A DNA stretch of 64,000 nucleotides from Agromyces cerinus (GTDB taxonomy: Bacteria; Actinomycetota; Actinomycetes; Actinomycetales; Microbacteriaceae). Within the stretch, counting starts at the first letter, position 1. Each line of letters starts with the position of its first letter. A program made the translations under genes and the position numbers. Positions 9,831 to 18,275 of this stretch are shown here, piece by piece. Where the stretch lies: positions 124,001-188,000 of the forward strand of contig NZ_JAFBCT010000001.1 in the NCBI RefSeq assembly GCF_016907835.1. Direction: 5' to 3'. The notes below the pieces were generated by a model. It worked only from the letters and a program-made list of their open reading frames with translations, was not told the DNA's origin and did no database searches.

Positions 9831-10420
9831 TGTCCCTCTCCCGACCGACGCAGCGATCCCGCCGGAGCGCGGGCGCCGCGCTCGCCGCAGCCGGCGCCGT
9901 CGCGCTGCTGCTGAGCGGGTGCGCCGGCGGCGTTCCGACGGCATCGCCGAGCCCGTCAGCGGATGCCGCTGAGCCGATCTTCGCGTCGGACGAGGAGGCG
10001 CTCGCGGCTGCGGAGTCTGGGTATTCATCGCATCTTGCCCTCGTCGACCAAGTGACAGCGTCGGGTGGTGTCGATGTTTCGCGGCTACGTGAGGTGGCGA
10101 CGTCCTCCTATGCGGAAAACCTCACCGATTCGTTGGGTCGGCTGCAAGAGAGCGGGACGCACACAGCGGGCGATACGCGCTTCGATAGCGTGGGCCTGAT
10201 CGAACGCTTCGAGACCGAGGGCGTTGCGACAGTCAGTGTCTACCTCTGCCTAGATGTCACCGATGTGCGTGTGGTTGATGCTGGCGGGCAGGACGTGACT
10301 CCGCCTGATAGGCGGAATCGCGCACCCATACAGGTCGAGCTGGAGTCTGGTTCCGCGGCGGAGCCTACTCAATTGGTGGTTTCAGGGGCACAGTCGTGGG
10401 CTGGCGACGACTTCTGCTGA
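9830..10420 (+). CDS. lipoprotein of unknown function
   Basis: 196 residues with a lipoprotein signal peptide: basic RPTQRSRRS, a hydrophobic Ala/Leu core and the lipobox LLSGC near residue 27, then a Ser/Pro/Ala linker. The rest has no family I recognise; it ends in WAGDDFC. Predicted to be anchored to the outer face of the membrane. From about codon 63 the codon use shifts sharply to less GC-rich codons (for example TCT, GGT, GTT, TTG), unlike the start of the same gene. The next gene begins inside its last 25 nt, so the two are probably co-translated. Confidence 0.85.
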   Translation: MSLSRPTQRSRRSAGAALAAAGAVALLLSGCAGGVPTASPSPSADAAEPIFASDEEALAAAESGYSSHLALVDQVTASGGVDVSRLREVATSSYAENLTDSLGRLQESGTHTAGDTRFDSVGLIERFETEGVATVSVYLCLDVTDVRVVDAGGQDVTPPDRRNRAPIQVELESGSAAEPTQLVVSGAQSWAGDDFC

Positions 10421-11232
10421 GCACTGTCGTCTTGGTGACGGCGAACTCGATGCTGATCGGTAGCAGCACCAGCGACGACATCAATTCGATCGACTACATC
10501 GTCGGTGCAGTCACTGATTCGGGTGCAACGATTCAGGTGGAGGAGAAAGTGGAGGCCCCGGGCTGGCAGCCCGCGCCGGCAGCTCCGGACTTCGAGGAAC
10601 CAGTCCCAACACCACCTGACGGAACCGACCTCAATTCGGTTGACTTCGTCTTCGGTGTGGAACTCGACAACTGCAAACCAACGGATCCGACCGATTGTAG
10701 GGCCGAGCCTTCGGCTGAGCCAACGGCCCCAGCCCCCGCCCCGGCCGTCACCGTCACACTCCGCGACATCGCCTCATTCGTTCCCGCGAAGCCGGGCAAC
10801 ACCATGGAACCGGGTGGCTGGGCGGTCGAGGACCTTCCGGCGAACTTCGTGGCCGAGGCATCCGCTCAGGTGGTGTCGGGCACACTGCTCGGTCGGCTCG
10901 CTGACGTGCGGTTCACGCCCGTCGCGTTCCGGTGGCGGCACAGCGACGGCGTCGTCGTCGAGAGCGGCACGCCCGGCGCGACCTGGGTCGCGCTCGGGCA
11001 GGCCGAGTTCACGCCGACCGGCACGAGTCATGTCTACGCCGAGTCCGGCGAGTACACCGTCACGCTCGAGGCCGTGCTGCGCGCCGAGTACCGATTCGGC
11101 GGTTCGGGCTGGCGCATGATCGCGGGCACGCTCGCGGTCGCGGGTGATCCGCAGCCCGTGCTCGTCGGCGAGTTCGACACCGTACTCACGAACGGCGACT
11201 GCAACGCGAACCCGTCGGGCCCGGGCTGCTGA
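10396..11232 (+). CDS. secreted protein with PKD-like C-terminal part
   Basis: 278 residues from GTG at 10396, which overlaps the lipoprotein gene in another frame; CAGGGG lies 12 nt upstream. The N-terminus (MGWRRLLLSTVVLVTANS) looks like a signal peptide or membrane anchor. A Pro-rich linker near residues 55-115 precedes a beta-rich region containing FRWRHSDG, HVYAESGEYTVTLEAVLR and AEYRFGGSGW, reminiscent of PKD-type beta-sandwich domains in surface proteins. The last residues are CNANPSGPGC. The first third has low-GC codon use like the end of the preceding gene; the last two thirds return to the genome norm. It probably acts with the lipoprotein at the cell surface, but no function can be assigned. 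Confidence 0.8.
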   Translation: MGWRRLLLSTVVLVTANSMLIGSSTSDDINSIDYIVGAVTDSGATIQVEEKVEAPGWQPAPAAPDFEEPVPTPPDGTDLNSVDFVFGVELDNCKPTDPTDCRAEPSAEPTAPAPAPAVTVTLRDIASFVPAKPGNTMEPGGWAVEDLPANFVAEASAQVVSGTLLGRLADVRFTPVAFRWRHSDGVVVESGTPGATWVALGQAEFTPTGTSHVYAESGEYTVTLEAVLRAEYRFGGSGWRMIAGTLAVAGDPQPVLVGEFDTVLTNGDCNANPSGPGC

Positions 11233-11277
11233 GACGGATCTCCGTCGCTCGGCGGAGGCGGCGGCGCGCACGATGGG

Positions 11278-11547
11278 GTGAGATGGCTTCATGACCGAGA
11301 CTCCGCAGACCCAGCCGGGTTCGAAGCCGCCGCCTCGTTCCGTCGAGGGCTGGGGATCGGACTCGCGCTCGGCACCGGCATCGGGGTCTCGATGGGCTTC
11401 GCGCTCGACAACCTCGCGCTCGGCATCGGAATCGGAGTGGCCATCGGTCTCACGTTCGCCCTCGCATTCGGCGCGGCGAAGAAGCCGCCGACCGAGGAAC
11501 GGCCGAGCGGTGCCCCGGCCACCGAGGATCCGCCCCCTCGCGCCTGA
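11278..11547 (+). CDS. small glycine-zipper membrane protein
   Basis: 89 residues if the GTG at 11278 is used. The body is a pair of glycine-spaced hydrophobic segments (GLGIGLALGTGIGVSMGFAL and LGIGIGVAIGLTFALAFG) followed by a charged tail rich in Pro and Glu. This looks like a membrane hairpin of the glycine-zipper kind. The start is uncertain: the attractive ATG at 11291 (MTETPQTQPGSKPPP) is in a different frame from the hydrophobic region, so either GTG 11278 is the true start or a frameshift has separated the original N-terminus from the body. Confidence 0.55.
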   Translation: MRWLHDRDSADPAGFEAAASFRRGLGIGLALGTGIGVSMGFALDNLALGIGIGVAIGLTFALAFGAAKKPPTEERPSGAPATEDPPPRA

Positions 11548-11585
11548 CGCGGGCACGTCGGTATCGGAGAGGTCGCTCTCACCCG

Positions 11586-12710
11586 TTATGGGGAGGCCGC
11601 GAACGTCGCTCCGTAGAGGTCCCGCAGGCCCACCATGCCGTTGGCGGTGAACGCGGCGCGCTGCCGTGCAGCTCCGGTGCCGTCGCGCAGCAGCCGTGCG
11701 ACACCCTCGCGAGCGAGTGCGAGGTCTCCGGTCGCCTCGAGCGCGGGCTGCAGCACCCGGATGCAGCGATCCAGTGTCTCTGCGGCCGGCCGCAGCTCGA
11801 TGAGAACCGGGTCGAGCACTTCGCGGCTCAGACCAGAGTGCGCGGAATGCATGAGCGAGGCGTTCAGGAGTTCTGGGTCTGGCGCCGCATCGGGAGTGGG
11901 CAGCACCGACGCCGAGCGGCCGAGCGAGTCGTCGAGAACGCAACTGACGAGGGCACGGAAGAGCACGGTGAGCAGCACCGACGACCACGCCTCGAGCTGT
12001 GCGTCCGCCACACGAACCTCGATCGTCGGCACGTGCGACGAGAGCCTCGCATTCCACATGATGATCGCCTGGTCCTGCATGCCGCCGATGCCGATGAGTC
12101 GTTCCAGGCGACGGTCGTAGTCGGCGCCGTCACGGAACACGGGCGGGCAGCCCGTCGTGGTCCAGCGTCGCTGAGAGACGTTGCGCCAGCTGTCGAAGCC
12201 CGTGTCGTGGCCGCGCCAGATCGGCGAGTTGCCGGTCAACGCCGAGAAGAGGGGCAGCCAGTTGCGCGTGACGTTGAGCGCGCGCACCCCGGCGTCGTGA
12301 TCGACCACGCCGACGTGCACGTGCAGCCCCTGGATCTGGTGGTCGGCGATGACGCCGCCCATTTCATCGACGATCCTGAGATACCGCGGCAGGTCGGTGA
12401 CCGTCGGAAACCCGTGCGCATCCGGAGGCGCTCCCACGCTCGCGACGACGACGCCGAGTCGTCGGGCCTCCTCCGCGAGCTCGTGCCGGAAGCCGACGAG
12501 CGAGGCGAGCGCCGCCTCACTCGAGGTGAACACCGTGGAGGCGTGCTCGACCTGGGAAGCGAGGAACTCGCGATGGGTGATCGGCGCCCACGCGGGGCGG
12601 GCCGAGAGCGTTGCGAATGCACCGGCCGCGACGTCCACGGGTTTCATCGTCTCGGGGTCGAGGAAGACGAACTCCTCCTCGATGCCGAACGTCGTCGGTT
12701 CCGCCACCAT
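11586..12710 (-). CDS. YbdK-type carboxylate-amine ligase (glutamate-cysteine ligase family 2)
   Basis: 374 residues. The start MVAEPTTFGIEEEFVFLD at 12710 has GGGAGG just upstream; the second codon, GTG, is also possible. The opening GIEEEFVFLD, the central IQGLHVHVGVVD and IWRGHDTGFDSWR are hallmarks of the family of E. coli YbdK, which has weak gamma-glutamylcysteine ligase activity. The ATP-dependent reaction would join a carboxylate to an amine; the true substrate is unknown. The upstream segment 12711-12770 holds TTGACA and GAGAGT spaced by 17 nt, a plausible promoter on the leftward strand. It is divergent from the YCII/ECF pair. Confidence 0.88.
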   Translation of the reverse strand: MVAEPTTFGIEEEFVFLDPETMKPVDVAAGAFATLSARPAWAPITHREFLASQVEHASTVFTSSEAALASLVGFRHELAEEARRLGVVVASVGAPPDAHGFPTVTDLPRYLRIVDEMGGVIADHQIQGLHVHVGVVDHDAGVRALNVTRNWLPLFSALTGNSPIWRGHDTGFDSWRNVSQRRWTTTGCPPVFRDGADYDRRLERLIGIGGMQDQAIIMWNARLSSHVPTIEVRVADAQLEAWSSVLLTVLFRALVSCVLDDSLGRSASVLPTPDAAPDPELLNASLMHSAHSGLSREVLDPVLIELRPAAETLDRCIRVLQPALEATGDLALAREGVARLLRDGTGAARQRAAFTANGMVGLRDLYGATFAASP

Positions 12711-12869
12711 GTGCCTCCCCCCGGGTGCTGATCGAACTCTCCTCAGCTCGCGTCGTGGTGTCAAGCCCCATGAAGCGGGTGATGTCCGCTCGTGTCGAAA
12801 TCCGTCACACAGCCTCGACATACTGGTGGGAGCGCGGTTCAGCCTCCCCAGATCGAAGGAGCGATTCCG

Positions 12870-13244
12870 ATGAAGTACCTGATCCAGATCTACAGCAACC
12901 CCGAGTCGCGCGCCGTGTGGAACACTTTCACGCCCGAGCAGCAGGCCGAGGGCTACGTCTACTACCAGCGCATCAGCGAGGAACTCGCGGCGAGCGGCGA
13001 GTTCGTGGCGAGCGAGGCGCTCGCCGACATCTCGCTCGCCAAGCGGGTCACGAACGGCGACGACGGCACGGTCGCGAGCGACGGGCCCTTCGCCGAGACG
13101 AAGGAGCTGCTCGCCGGCTTCTACCTCGTCGACTGCGAGAGCGAGGCGCGTGCGGTCGAGATCGCAGGGCGGTTCCCCGAGGCGCAGTTCGGCCTCATCG
13201 AGGTGCGTCCGGTGCTCGAGATGGCGTCGGGCTCCGACGTCTGA
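12870..13244 (+). CDS. YCII-related (DGPF domain) protein
   Basis: 124 residues from ATG at 12870, preceded by AAGGAG with an 8-nt spacer. It is a single dimeric ferredoxin-like YCII domain: MKYLIQIY at the start and the diagnostic motif DGPFAETKELLAGFYLVDC. These proteins are found next to ECF sigma factors of group 42, and here the sigma gene begins 6 nt after this stop, so the two form an operon. The biochemical role of DGPF proteins is not established. Confidence 0.92.
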   Translation: MKYLIQIYSNPESRAVWNTFTPEQQAEGYVYYQRISEELAASGEFVASEALADISLAKRVTNGDDGTVASDGPFAETKELLAGFYLVDCESEARAVEIAGRFPEAQFGLIEVRPVLEMASGSDV

Positions 13245-13250
13245 CACCCG

Positions 13251-14483
13251 ATGCCTGACGAGGTCGCCGCCGTTCGGGCGCTGCGAGCCGCCGCACCGTC
13301 GGCGCTCGCAGTGCTCGTGCGGCGCTACGGCGACTTCGCCGCCTGCGAAGACGCGATGCAGGAGGCCCTCATCGCCGCCGCCGAGCAGTGGCCGGGAACC
13401 GGGGTGCCCGACAGCCCACGGGCCTGGCTCGTGCGCGTGGCGTCACGGCGGTACATCGACGACGTGCGGTCGGATGTCGCGCGCCGACGCCGCGAGTCCA
13501 GAGCCGCCGAACTCGAACCCGAGCACGCGCAGGTGCCCGCCGTCGACGACACGCTCACCCTGTTCCTGCTCTGCTGCCACCCGGCCCTCGGGCGACCCGC
13601 GCAGCTCGCGCTCACTCTGCGGGCCGTCGGCGGCCTCACGACCGCCGAGATCAGCCGGGCGCTGCTTCTGCCGGAACCCACCGTGGCGCAGCGCATCTCG
13701 CGGGCGAAGGCGCGCATCAGGGCCAGCGACGAGGGCTTCCGGATGCCGCGGCCGGCGGAGGTCGAGGCGCGGCTCGCCGCCCTGCGCCAGGTGCTGTACC
13801 TCATCTTCACCGAGGGGCACACGGCGAGCTCCGGCGACGAGCTCGCGCGCGTCGACCTCTCGGCCGAGGCCATCCGGCTCGCCCGGCAGTTGCGCGCGGC
13901 CGATGCGGATGCCTCGGGGGAGACGACCGGGCTGCTCGCCCTCCTGCTCCTCACCGATGCCCGTCGGGCGGCGCGGGCCGACGCCGCGGGCGCCCTCGTG
14001 CCGCTCGACGAGCAGGACCGGTCCCGCTGGGACCGGGCGATGATCGACGAGGGTGTCGCCCTCGTCACCGAGGTGCTCGACCGCGCGCCGATCGGCCCGT
14101 ACCAACTGCAGGCCGCGATCGCCGCCGTGCACGACGAGGCGCCGTCCACCGAGGAGACCGACTGGATCGAGATCCTCGGCCTCTACGAGCTGCTCGGTCG
14201 GCTGAGCCCCGGTCCGATGGTCTCGCTCGGCCGCATCGTCGCACTCGCCATGGTCGAGGGCCCGCAGGCGGGGCTCGCGGCCCTCGAGACATCCGAGTCG
14301 GCGGCCGACGGCGCGCTCGCAGAGCACCACCGCACGTGGGCCGTGCGCGGTCACCTGCTCGAACGGTCGGGGGCGACGGATGCCGCGTCGCTCGCGTTCG
14401 CCGAGGCGGCACGCCGCACGCTCAACGGCCCCGAACAGCGCTATCTCGCGGCCAAGGCCGAACGGCTGCGCGCCGGGCGGTGA
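13251..14483 (+). CDS. ECF sigma factor, ECF42-type with long C-terminal extension
   Basis: 410 residues, far longer than a classical ECF sigma factor. Region 2 (DAMQEALIAAAEQWP and the following arginine-rich stretch) and region 4 (LTTAEISRALLLPEPTVAQR) occupy the first 160 residues. The rest is a DUF6596/TPR-like helical domain, including LYLIFTEGH and NGPEQRYLAAKAERLRA near the end. ECF42 factors lack an anti-sigma gene; the C-terminal domain is thought to control activity. The adjacent DGPF gene, 6 nt upstream, fits this group exactly. Targets in this genome are unknown. Confidence 0.92.
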   Translation: MPDEVAAVRALRAAAPSALAVLVRRYGDFAACEDAMQEALIAAAEQWPGTGVPDSPRAWLVRVASRRYIDDVRSDVARRRRESRAAELEPEHAQVPAVDDTLTLFLLCCHPALGRPAQLALTLRAVGGLTTAEISRALLLPEPTVAQRISRAKARIRASDEGFRMPRPAEVEARLAALRQVLYLIFTEGHTASSGDELARVDLSAEAIRLARQLRAADADASGETTGLLALLLLTDARRAARADAAGALVPLDEQDRSRWDRAMIDEGVALVTEVLDRAPIGPYQLQAAIAAVHDEAPSTEETDWIEILGLYELLGRLSPGPMVSLGRIVALAMVEGPQAGLAALETSESAADGALAEHHRTWAVRGHLLERSGATDAASLAFAEAARRTLNGPEQRYLAAKAERLRAGR

Positions 14484-14496
14484 CGGCGAACCGCGC

Positions 14497-15315
14497 TCAG
14501 CGCGCGAGCAGGTTGGCGACGACCGACGCGATGACCGTGAGCACCCAGAGCCCGACGAGCCCGCCCGTCACGATCCATGCGATGCGCTTGTGCTCGTCGT
14601 ATCCGTCGAGCGCGCGCCCGTCGCGGTCGCGCTGCGAGCCGGTGAGCACGAGCACGAGGTCGACGAGCACCCAGACGCCGAGCCCGCCGAGGGTCAGCAG
14701 CTTCGCGATCGCCGTGCCGTACTTGCCGAGGTAGAAGCGGTCGGCGCCCCAGAACCCGAGCAGCATCGCGAACAGCCACGTCGCGATGAAGGTTCGCCCG
14801 GTGGTGCGATACGGATCGTATGAGAACTGCGGGCCGACCGGCACGGCCGTGCCGTAGGCGGGCGGCAACGGCGCCGTCGTCTGCTCGTCGAGCGAATACC
14901 CCGGAGGGGCGGGCAGCGTGTACGACGGGAACTCCGAAGCGGCGGGCGGAGCCGGGAAGGGGGCCGGTGCGCCGAACGGAGGTGCCGGAGGAGCCGGCTG
15001 GGCCGGGGTCGCTCCAGCGGGCGTCGGCAGGGCAGCGGCTGCACGTGCGGGCCGCGCCGTCGTCGACTCGTCGAGGTCGTCGAAGGCGGGGGCGCCGCCG
15101 AACGCGGGGATCGGCGGGCCTGCCGGGGCCGGCGGCGTCGTGGTCGTCGGAGCGACGCTCGGCGCGGGCGGGGCAGGCGTCGCGGCCGCGGGCAGCGGGT
15201 TGGGCGCGGCATCGGCGGGCCGCGCGGCGGTGTGCGGAGTCCAGGCGGTGCCGTCCCAGTAGCGCAGCAGCGCGGCATCCGATTCGTCGTCGTACCAGCC
15301 GGCCTCAAGCGACAC
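14497..15315 (-). CDS. DUF2510 and TM2 domain membrane protein
   Basis: 272 residues from GTG at 15315, preceded by GGAGAGGAG. The N-terminal 30 residues are a DUF2510 module (AGWYDDESDAALLRYWDGTA). A Pro/Ala-rich low-complexity linker follows, to about residue 165. The C-terminus is a TM2 domain: ATWLFAMLLGFWGADRFYLG and a second helix (LGVWVLVDLVLVLTG), then a third helix. Typical of actinobacterial envelope proteins of unknown role. The start overlaps the end of the TauE gene by 11 nt, so they are co-transcribed. Confidence 0.88.
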   Translation of the reverse strand: MSLEAGWYDDESDAALLRYWDGTAWTPHTAARPADAAPNPLPAAATPAPPAPSVAPTTTTPPAPAGPPIPAFGGAPAFDDLDESTTARPARAAAALPTPAGATPAQPAPPAPPFGAPAPFPAPPAASEFPSYTLPAPPGYSLDEQTTAPLPPAYGTAVPVGPQFSYDPYRTTGRTFIATWLFAMLLGFWGADRFYLGKYGTAIAKLLTLGGLGVWVLVDLVLVLTGSQRDRDGRALDGYDEHKRIAWIVTGGLVGLWVLTVIASVVANLLAR

Positions 15316-16132
15316 GTTCGCTCCTCTCCTTCTTCTGCAGTCGAACGGCGCGCACCGAGAGCTGCACCGCGGCGATCACGACGAGGGTCGCGAACAGCCA
15401 CGTCGACACCTCGGGCGACATCAGGTGGGCGAGGGCGACGCCGCCGAACGAGGCCGCGGTCGCCGCGAGGCCGGCGATGATGCCCGCACGCAGGTCGACC
15501 ACCCCGCCCCGGGCGTTCGTGACGGTGCCGCTGATCGCGGTGGGGATCATCACGGCGAGCGACGTGCCCTTGGCGACGAGGTCGCTCATGCCGAAGAAGA
15601 GCATGAACGCGGGCACCATGACGAGTCCGCCGCCGATGCCGAAGAGGCCGGATGCCACGCCGATGACGAGCCCGAGCGCCACCATACCGATGATCGTGAG
15701 CGCGTCGAGTTCGAGATGCGCTGCGGTGCGCTCGGGCACGAAGACCAGCATGCGCACCGCGACGGCCACGAGGAGCGCGATGAACATCCAGCGCAGCCAG
15801 CCGAGGGGGAGGCGTCGCAGCAGTCGGGCGCCGATCCAGGAGCCGATGATGCCGCCCGCGGCGACGAACAGCGCGGGGATCACGTCGACCTCACCGCTGA
15901 TGAAGTACACGATGGAGCCGACGATCGCCGTCGGCACGATCGCCGCGAGCGAGGTGGCGGACGCACGGCGCTGGTCCATGCCGGCGAACGTCACGAACAG
16001 GGGCACCATGAGGATGCCGCCGCCGACGCCGAACGCGCCCGAGAGCAGCCCGCCGACCGCGCCGATGACGGCGAGGCGCGCCCATCCGGCACGTCGAGCG
16101 GTCTCGGCGGAGGACGAGTCGGCTGAAGTCAC
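15305..16132 (-). CDS. TauE/SafE family sulfite exporter-like permease
   Basis: 275 residues, about eight hydrophobic helices. The internal duplication typical of the family is visible: GLLSGAFGVGGGILMVP in the first half and GVASGLFGIGGGLVMVP in the second. The family moves sulfur-containing organic or inorganic anions across the membrane; the substrate is not predictable. The start is GTG at 16132, with TACAGT at 16139-16144 on the same strand leaving 6 nt between element and start, so the mRNA is probably leaderless. The DUF2510/TM2 gene follows with an 11-nt overlap. Confidence 0.88.
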   Translation of the reverse strand: MTSADSSSAETARRAGWARLAVIGAVGGLLSGAFGVGGGILMVPLFVTFAGMDQRRASATSLAAIVPTAIVGSIVYFISGEVDVIPALFVAAGGIIGSWIGARLLRRLPLGWLRWMFIALLVAVAVRMLVFVPERTAAHLELDALTIIGMVALGLVIGVASGLFGIGGGLVMVPAFMLFFGMSDLVAKGTSLAVMIPTAISGTVTNARGGVVDLRAGIIAGLAATAASFGGVALAHLMSPEVSTWLFATLVVIAAVQLSVRAVRLQKKERSERVA

Positions 16133-16180
16133 CCGCCTACTGTACTGGCGTGCGGGCAGAGAGCGGAGAGTGTCGTGCGC

Positions 16181-16759
16181 CTACGCCGCGCGGTCGGCGT
16201 GCACGGTCGCGAGGGCGCCGACGGGCGCGGACTCCACGACGGCCGGGTCGACGGATTCGGCGTGCACCACGGCATCCGCAGGCGAGACGGGACCCTGCTC
16301 GACCAGCGCCGCCACGACGGGAACCTGCTCGACCAGCGCCGCCGCGACGAGGCCCGCCCGTCGCACGCCGCGGGCGAAGACGACGATCAGCACGCCGAGC
16401 ACCGCGCCCGTCGTGTTCATCACGAGGTCGCGGGGATCGGAGATGCGAGTGGGTTCGGGCACCTGCACGAGTTCGATGAATGCGGTGAAGCCGAATCCCG
16501 CGAGCATCGCGAGGGGCCACCGGCGACGGGGGGTGAGCAACGCGGCCAGCACGCCGACCGGCACGAACATCGCCACGTTGAAGGCGATCTCGGCGATGTA
16601 CCCGGTCGTCCAGGTGACGGGAGCCGTCCACGCCTCGGGATTCAGGATGCCGCCCTCGAGCTGATTCCCGGCCGTGCGCCACGGCGCCGGACCGATGGTC
16701 GCCCACAGCACGACGGCTGCGTATGCAGCAGCGACGAGACCGAGGGGGCGGCGGTTCAT
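16181..16759 (-). CDS. VanZ family membrane protein
   Basis: 192 residues. Four hydrophobic segments; the family motif is seen in FNVAMFVPVGVLAALLTPRR, GFTAFIELVQ and SDPRDLVMNTTGAVLGV. VanZ-like proteins occur in many Gram-positive bacteria and the original raises teicoplanin resistance slightly; a general envelope role is likely. The last 60 residues are Ala/Val-rich and contain two near-identical copies of AALVEQ followed by PV, probably a small internal duplication. Confidence 0.85.
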   Translation of the reverse strand: MNRRPLGLVAAAYAAVVLWATIGPAPWRTAGNQLEGGILNPEAWTAPVTWTTGYIAEIAFNVAMFVPVGVLAALLTPRRRWPLAMLAGFGFTAFIELVQVPEPTRISDPRDLVMNTTGAVLGVLIVVFARGVRRAGLVAAALVEQVPVVAALVEQGPVSPADAVVHAESVDPAVVESAPVGALATVHADRAA

Positions 16760-17125
16760 GCCCCCGATTCTCCACCCATTCGCTGCGAGTGCGCTGGCAC
16801 CCTGCCGAATTCGTGCTGATCGCGACGAATTCGGACGAAGGGTCTTCCCAGGTCACGATTCGGTCGCGTAGCCTGTGAACCTGAACGTCACCCGATAGGG
16901 TATGTTCACTGATTCCTCCATCAAGCGGGCGCTCGCCCGTGCCTCCACCTGATTGCCCGGAGGCGGACCGATCCGCGTGGCATGACCCGATACGAGACGG
17001 CGGATGCCTGAGCGCACTCCCGCCCCTCGCCCCCCGCTCCGTCGGCAACCCGCCGTGCGGGGCAGCGATCGACCGTCGATCGCATCGGGCCGCACCAGCA
17101 GCCCATAGGACAGAAGGACAGCAGT
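16760..17125 (+). promoter_or_regulatory. 366-nt non-coding region: promoter and structured leader of the first cold-shock gene
   Basis: No gene fits here. The region holds short hairpins: CGGGCG with CGCCCG near 16925, and GCGATCGA (17065-17072) with TCGATCGC (17076-17083). A TATGTT at about 16901 could be a -10 box, which would give a leader of about 220 nt. Long structured leaders that change fold with temperature are usual for cspA-type genes; that this one does so is inference. Confidence 0.5.
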
Positions 17126-17329
17126 ATGGCAACCGGAACCGTCAAGTGGTTCAACGCCGAAAAGGGCTTCGGCTTCATCGCTCCCGACGACGGCTCGGCC
17201 GACGTCTTCGCGCACTTCAGCGCCATCTCGGGCAACGGCTACCGTTCGCTCGAAGAGGGCCAGAAGGTCGAATTCGAGGTCGCACAGGGCCCGAAGGGTC
17301 TGCAGGCCGAGAACATCCGCGGCCTCTAG
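17126..17329 (+). CDS. cspA: cold-shock protein, CspA family (copy 1)
   Basis: 67 residues, a complete cold-shock domain: [18 protein letters not shown] contains the RNP1 motif KGFGFI, and VFAHFS is RNP2. It binds single-stranded RNA/DNA and acts as an RNA chaperone during cold or growth transitions. GAAGGAC lies upstream of the ATG. A strong terminator follows. A paralogue with about 85% identity lies 1.3 kb downstream, each with its own long leader. Confidence 0.97.
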   Translation: MATGTVKWFNAEKGFGFIAPDDGSADVFAHFSAISGNGYRSLEEGQKVEFEVAQGPKGLQAENIRGL

Positions 17330-17350
17330 GCCTCGGCAAGCACCACGTGA

Positions 17351-17380
17351 ACGCCCCCGCAGCGCAAGCTGCGGGGGCGT
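17351..17380 (+). terminator. terminator after cspA copy 1 (bidirectional)
   Basis: A 13-bp perfect stem, ACGCCCCCGCAGC (17351-17363) and GCTGCGGGGGCGT (17368-17380), capped by a GCAA tetraloop. It lies between convergent genes and can serve both strands. Confidence 0.85.
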
Positions 17381-17402
17381 TCGTCATTCCCGCAGGCGGG
17401 CG

Positions 17403-18275
17403 TCACTCGGGCTGAACGGATGCCGCGGCATCCGCTGCGCCGTCGCGCCACGAGTGCTGCGGCTCATACCCGAGCAGGCGACGGGCCTTCTCGATCGAGA
17501 GCAGCGTGTCGTTCACGCCGAGCTCCCCGTGGATCGGTGCGCCGGGGAACACTTCGGCGACGAGCTCGGCATTCGGGCGGGTCATCACGGTGTCGGCCGC
17601 AGCGATGATGAATCGCTCGAACCCGGGCCCCGCGCCGGCGAGTGCTCGACTGACGGCCTGCGCACCGTCGCGAGCGTCGAGGTAGCCCCAGAGATTCCAC
17701 TTGCGGAGGCCGGCGTCGGCGTCGAACGAGGGGAACGCCGCGTAGTCGGCGGGTTCCATGACGTTCGAGAACCGCAGGGCGGTGATCGAGAGGTCGGGGT
17801 GCCATCGCACGAGCTCGATCGCGAGTTGCTCCTCGAGGTGCTTCACGAGGGAGTACGTGCTCTCGGGGCGCGCCGCGTACTCCTCGTCGACCGGGATGTA
17901 CGGCGGTGGCACGTCGAACGGCAAGCCGAGCACGGTCTCGCTCGAGGCGTACACGATGCGCGTGATGCCGAGGCGCCGTGCGGCCTGGAACACGTTGAAC
18001 GTCGAGGTGATGTTGTTGTGGAACGTCGCCACGTCGTTCACGAGGCCAGGGGCGGGGATCGCCGCGAGGTGCACGATCGCGTCGACACCGGAGTGGCGAT
18101 CATCCACGCCGGCGATGGCGTCGATGACCTGCCCGTAGTCGGTGAGATCCACGCGCGTGAAGGCCGACGGCTCACCGCGCAGGTCGAGGTTCACGACCTC
18201 GTGGCCCTCTTCGCGGAGGGTGCGGACGACGGTCCGGCCGAGCTTGCCGGAGCCTCCGGTGACGATGATTCGCAT
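17403..18275 (-). CDS. NAD-dependent epimerase/dehydratase family protein
   Basis: 290 residues. An extended short-chain dehydrogenase: Rossmann motif TGGSGKLGR at the N-terminus, DAIVHLAAIPAP, and the catalytic YSLVK (Tyr-X3-Lys) preceded by a Ser region VYASSETV. Closest in character to uronate dehydrogenase-like and sugar-nucleotide epimerases, substrate unknown. ATG at 18275 is chosen because the Rossmann motif starts directly after it and CAGACT at 18282-18287 on the same strand leaves a 6-nt gap, suggesting a leaderless start. The gene is convergent with cspA copy 1 and divergent from copy 2. Confidence 0.9.
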   Translation of the reverse strand: MRIIVTGGSGKLGRTVVRTLREEGHEVVNLDLRGEPSAFTRVDLTDYGQVIDAIAGVDDRHSGVDAIVHLAAIPAPGLVNDVATFHNNITSTFNVFQAARRLGITRIVYASSETVLGLPFDVPPPYIPVDEEYAARPESTYSLVKHLEEQLAIELVRWHPDLSITALRFSNVMEPADYAAFPSFDADAGLRKWNLWGYLDARDGAQAVSRALAGAGPGFERFIIAAADTVMTRPNAELVAEVFPGAPIHGELGVNDTLLSIEKARRLLGYEPQHSWRDGAADAAASVQPE

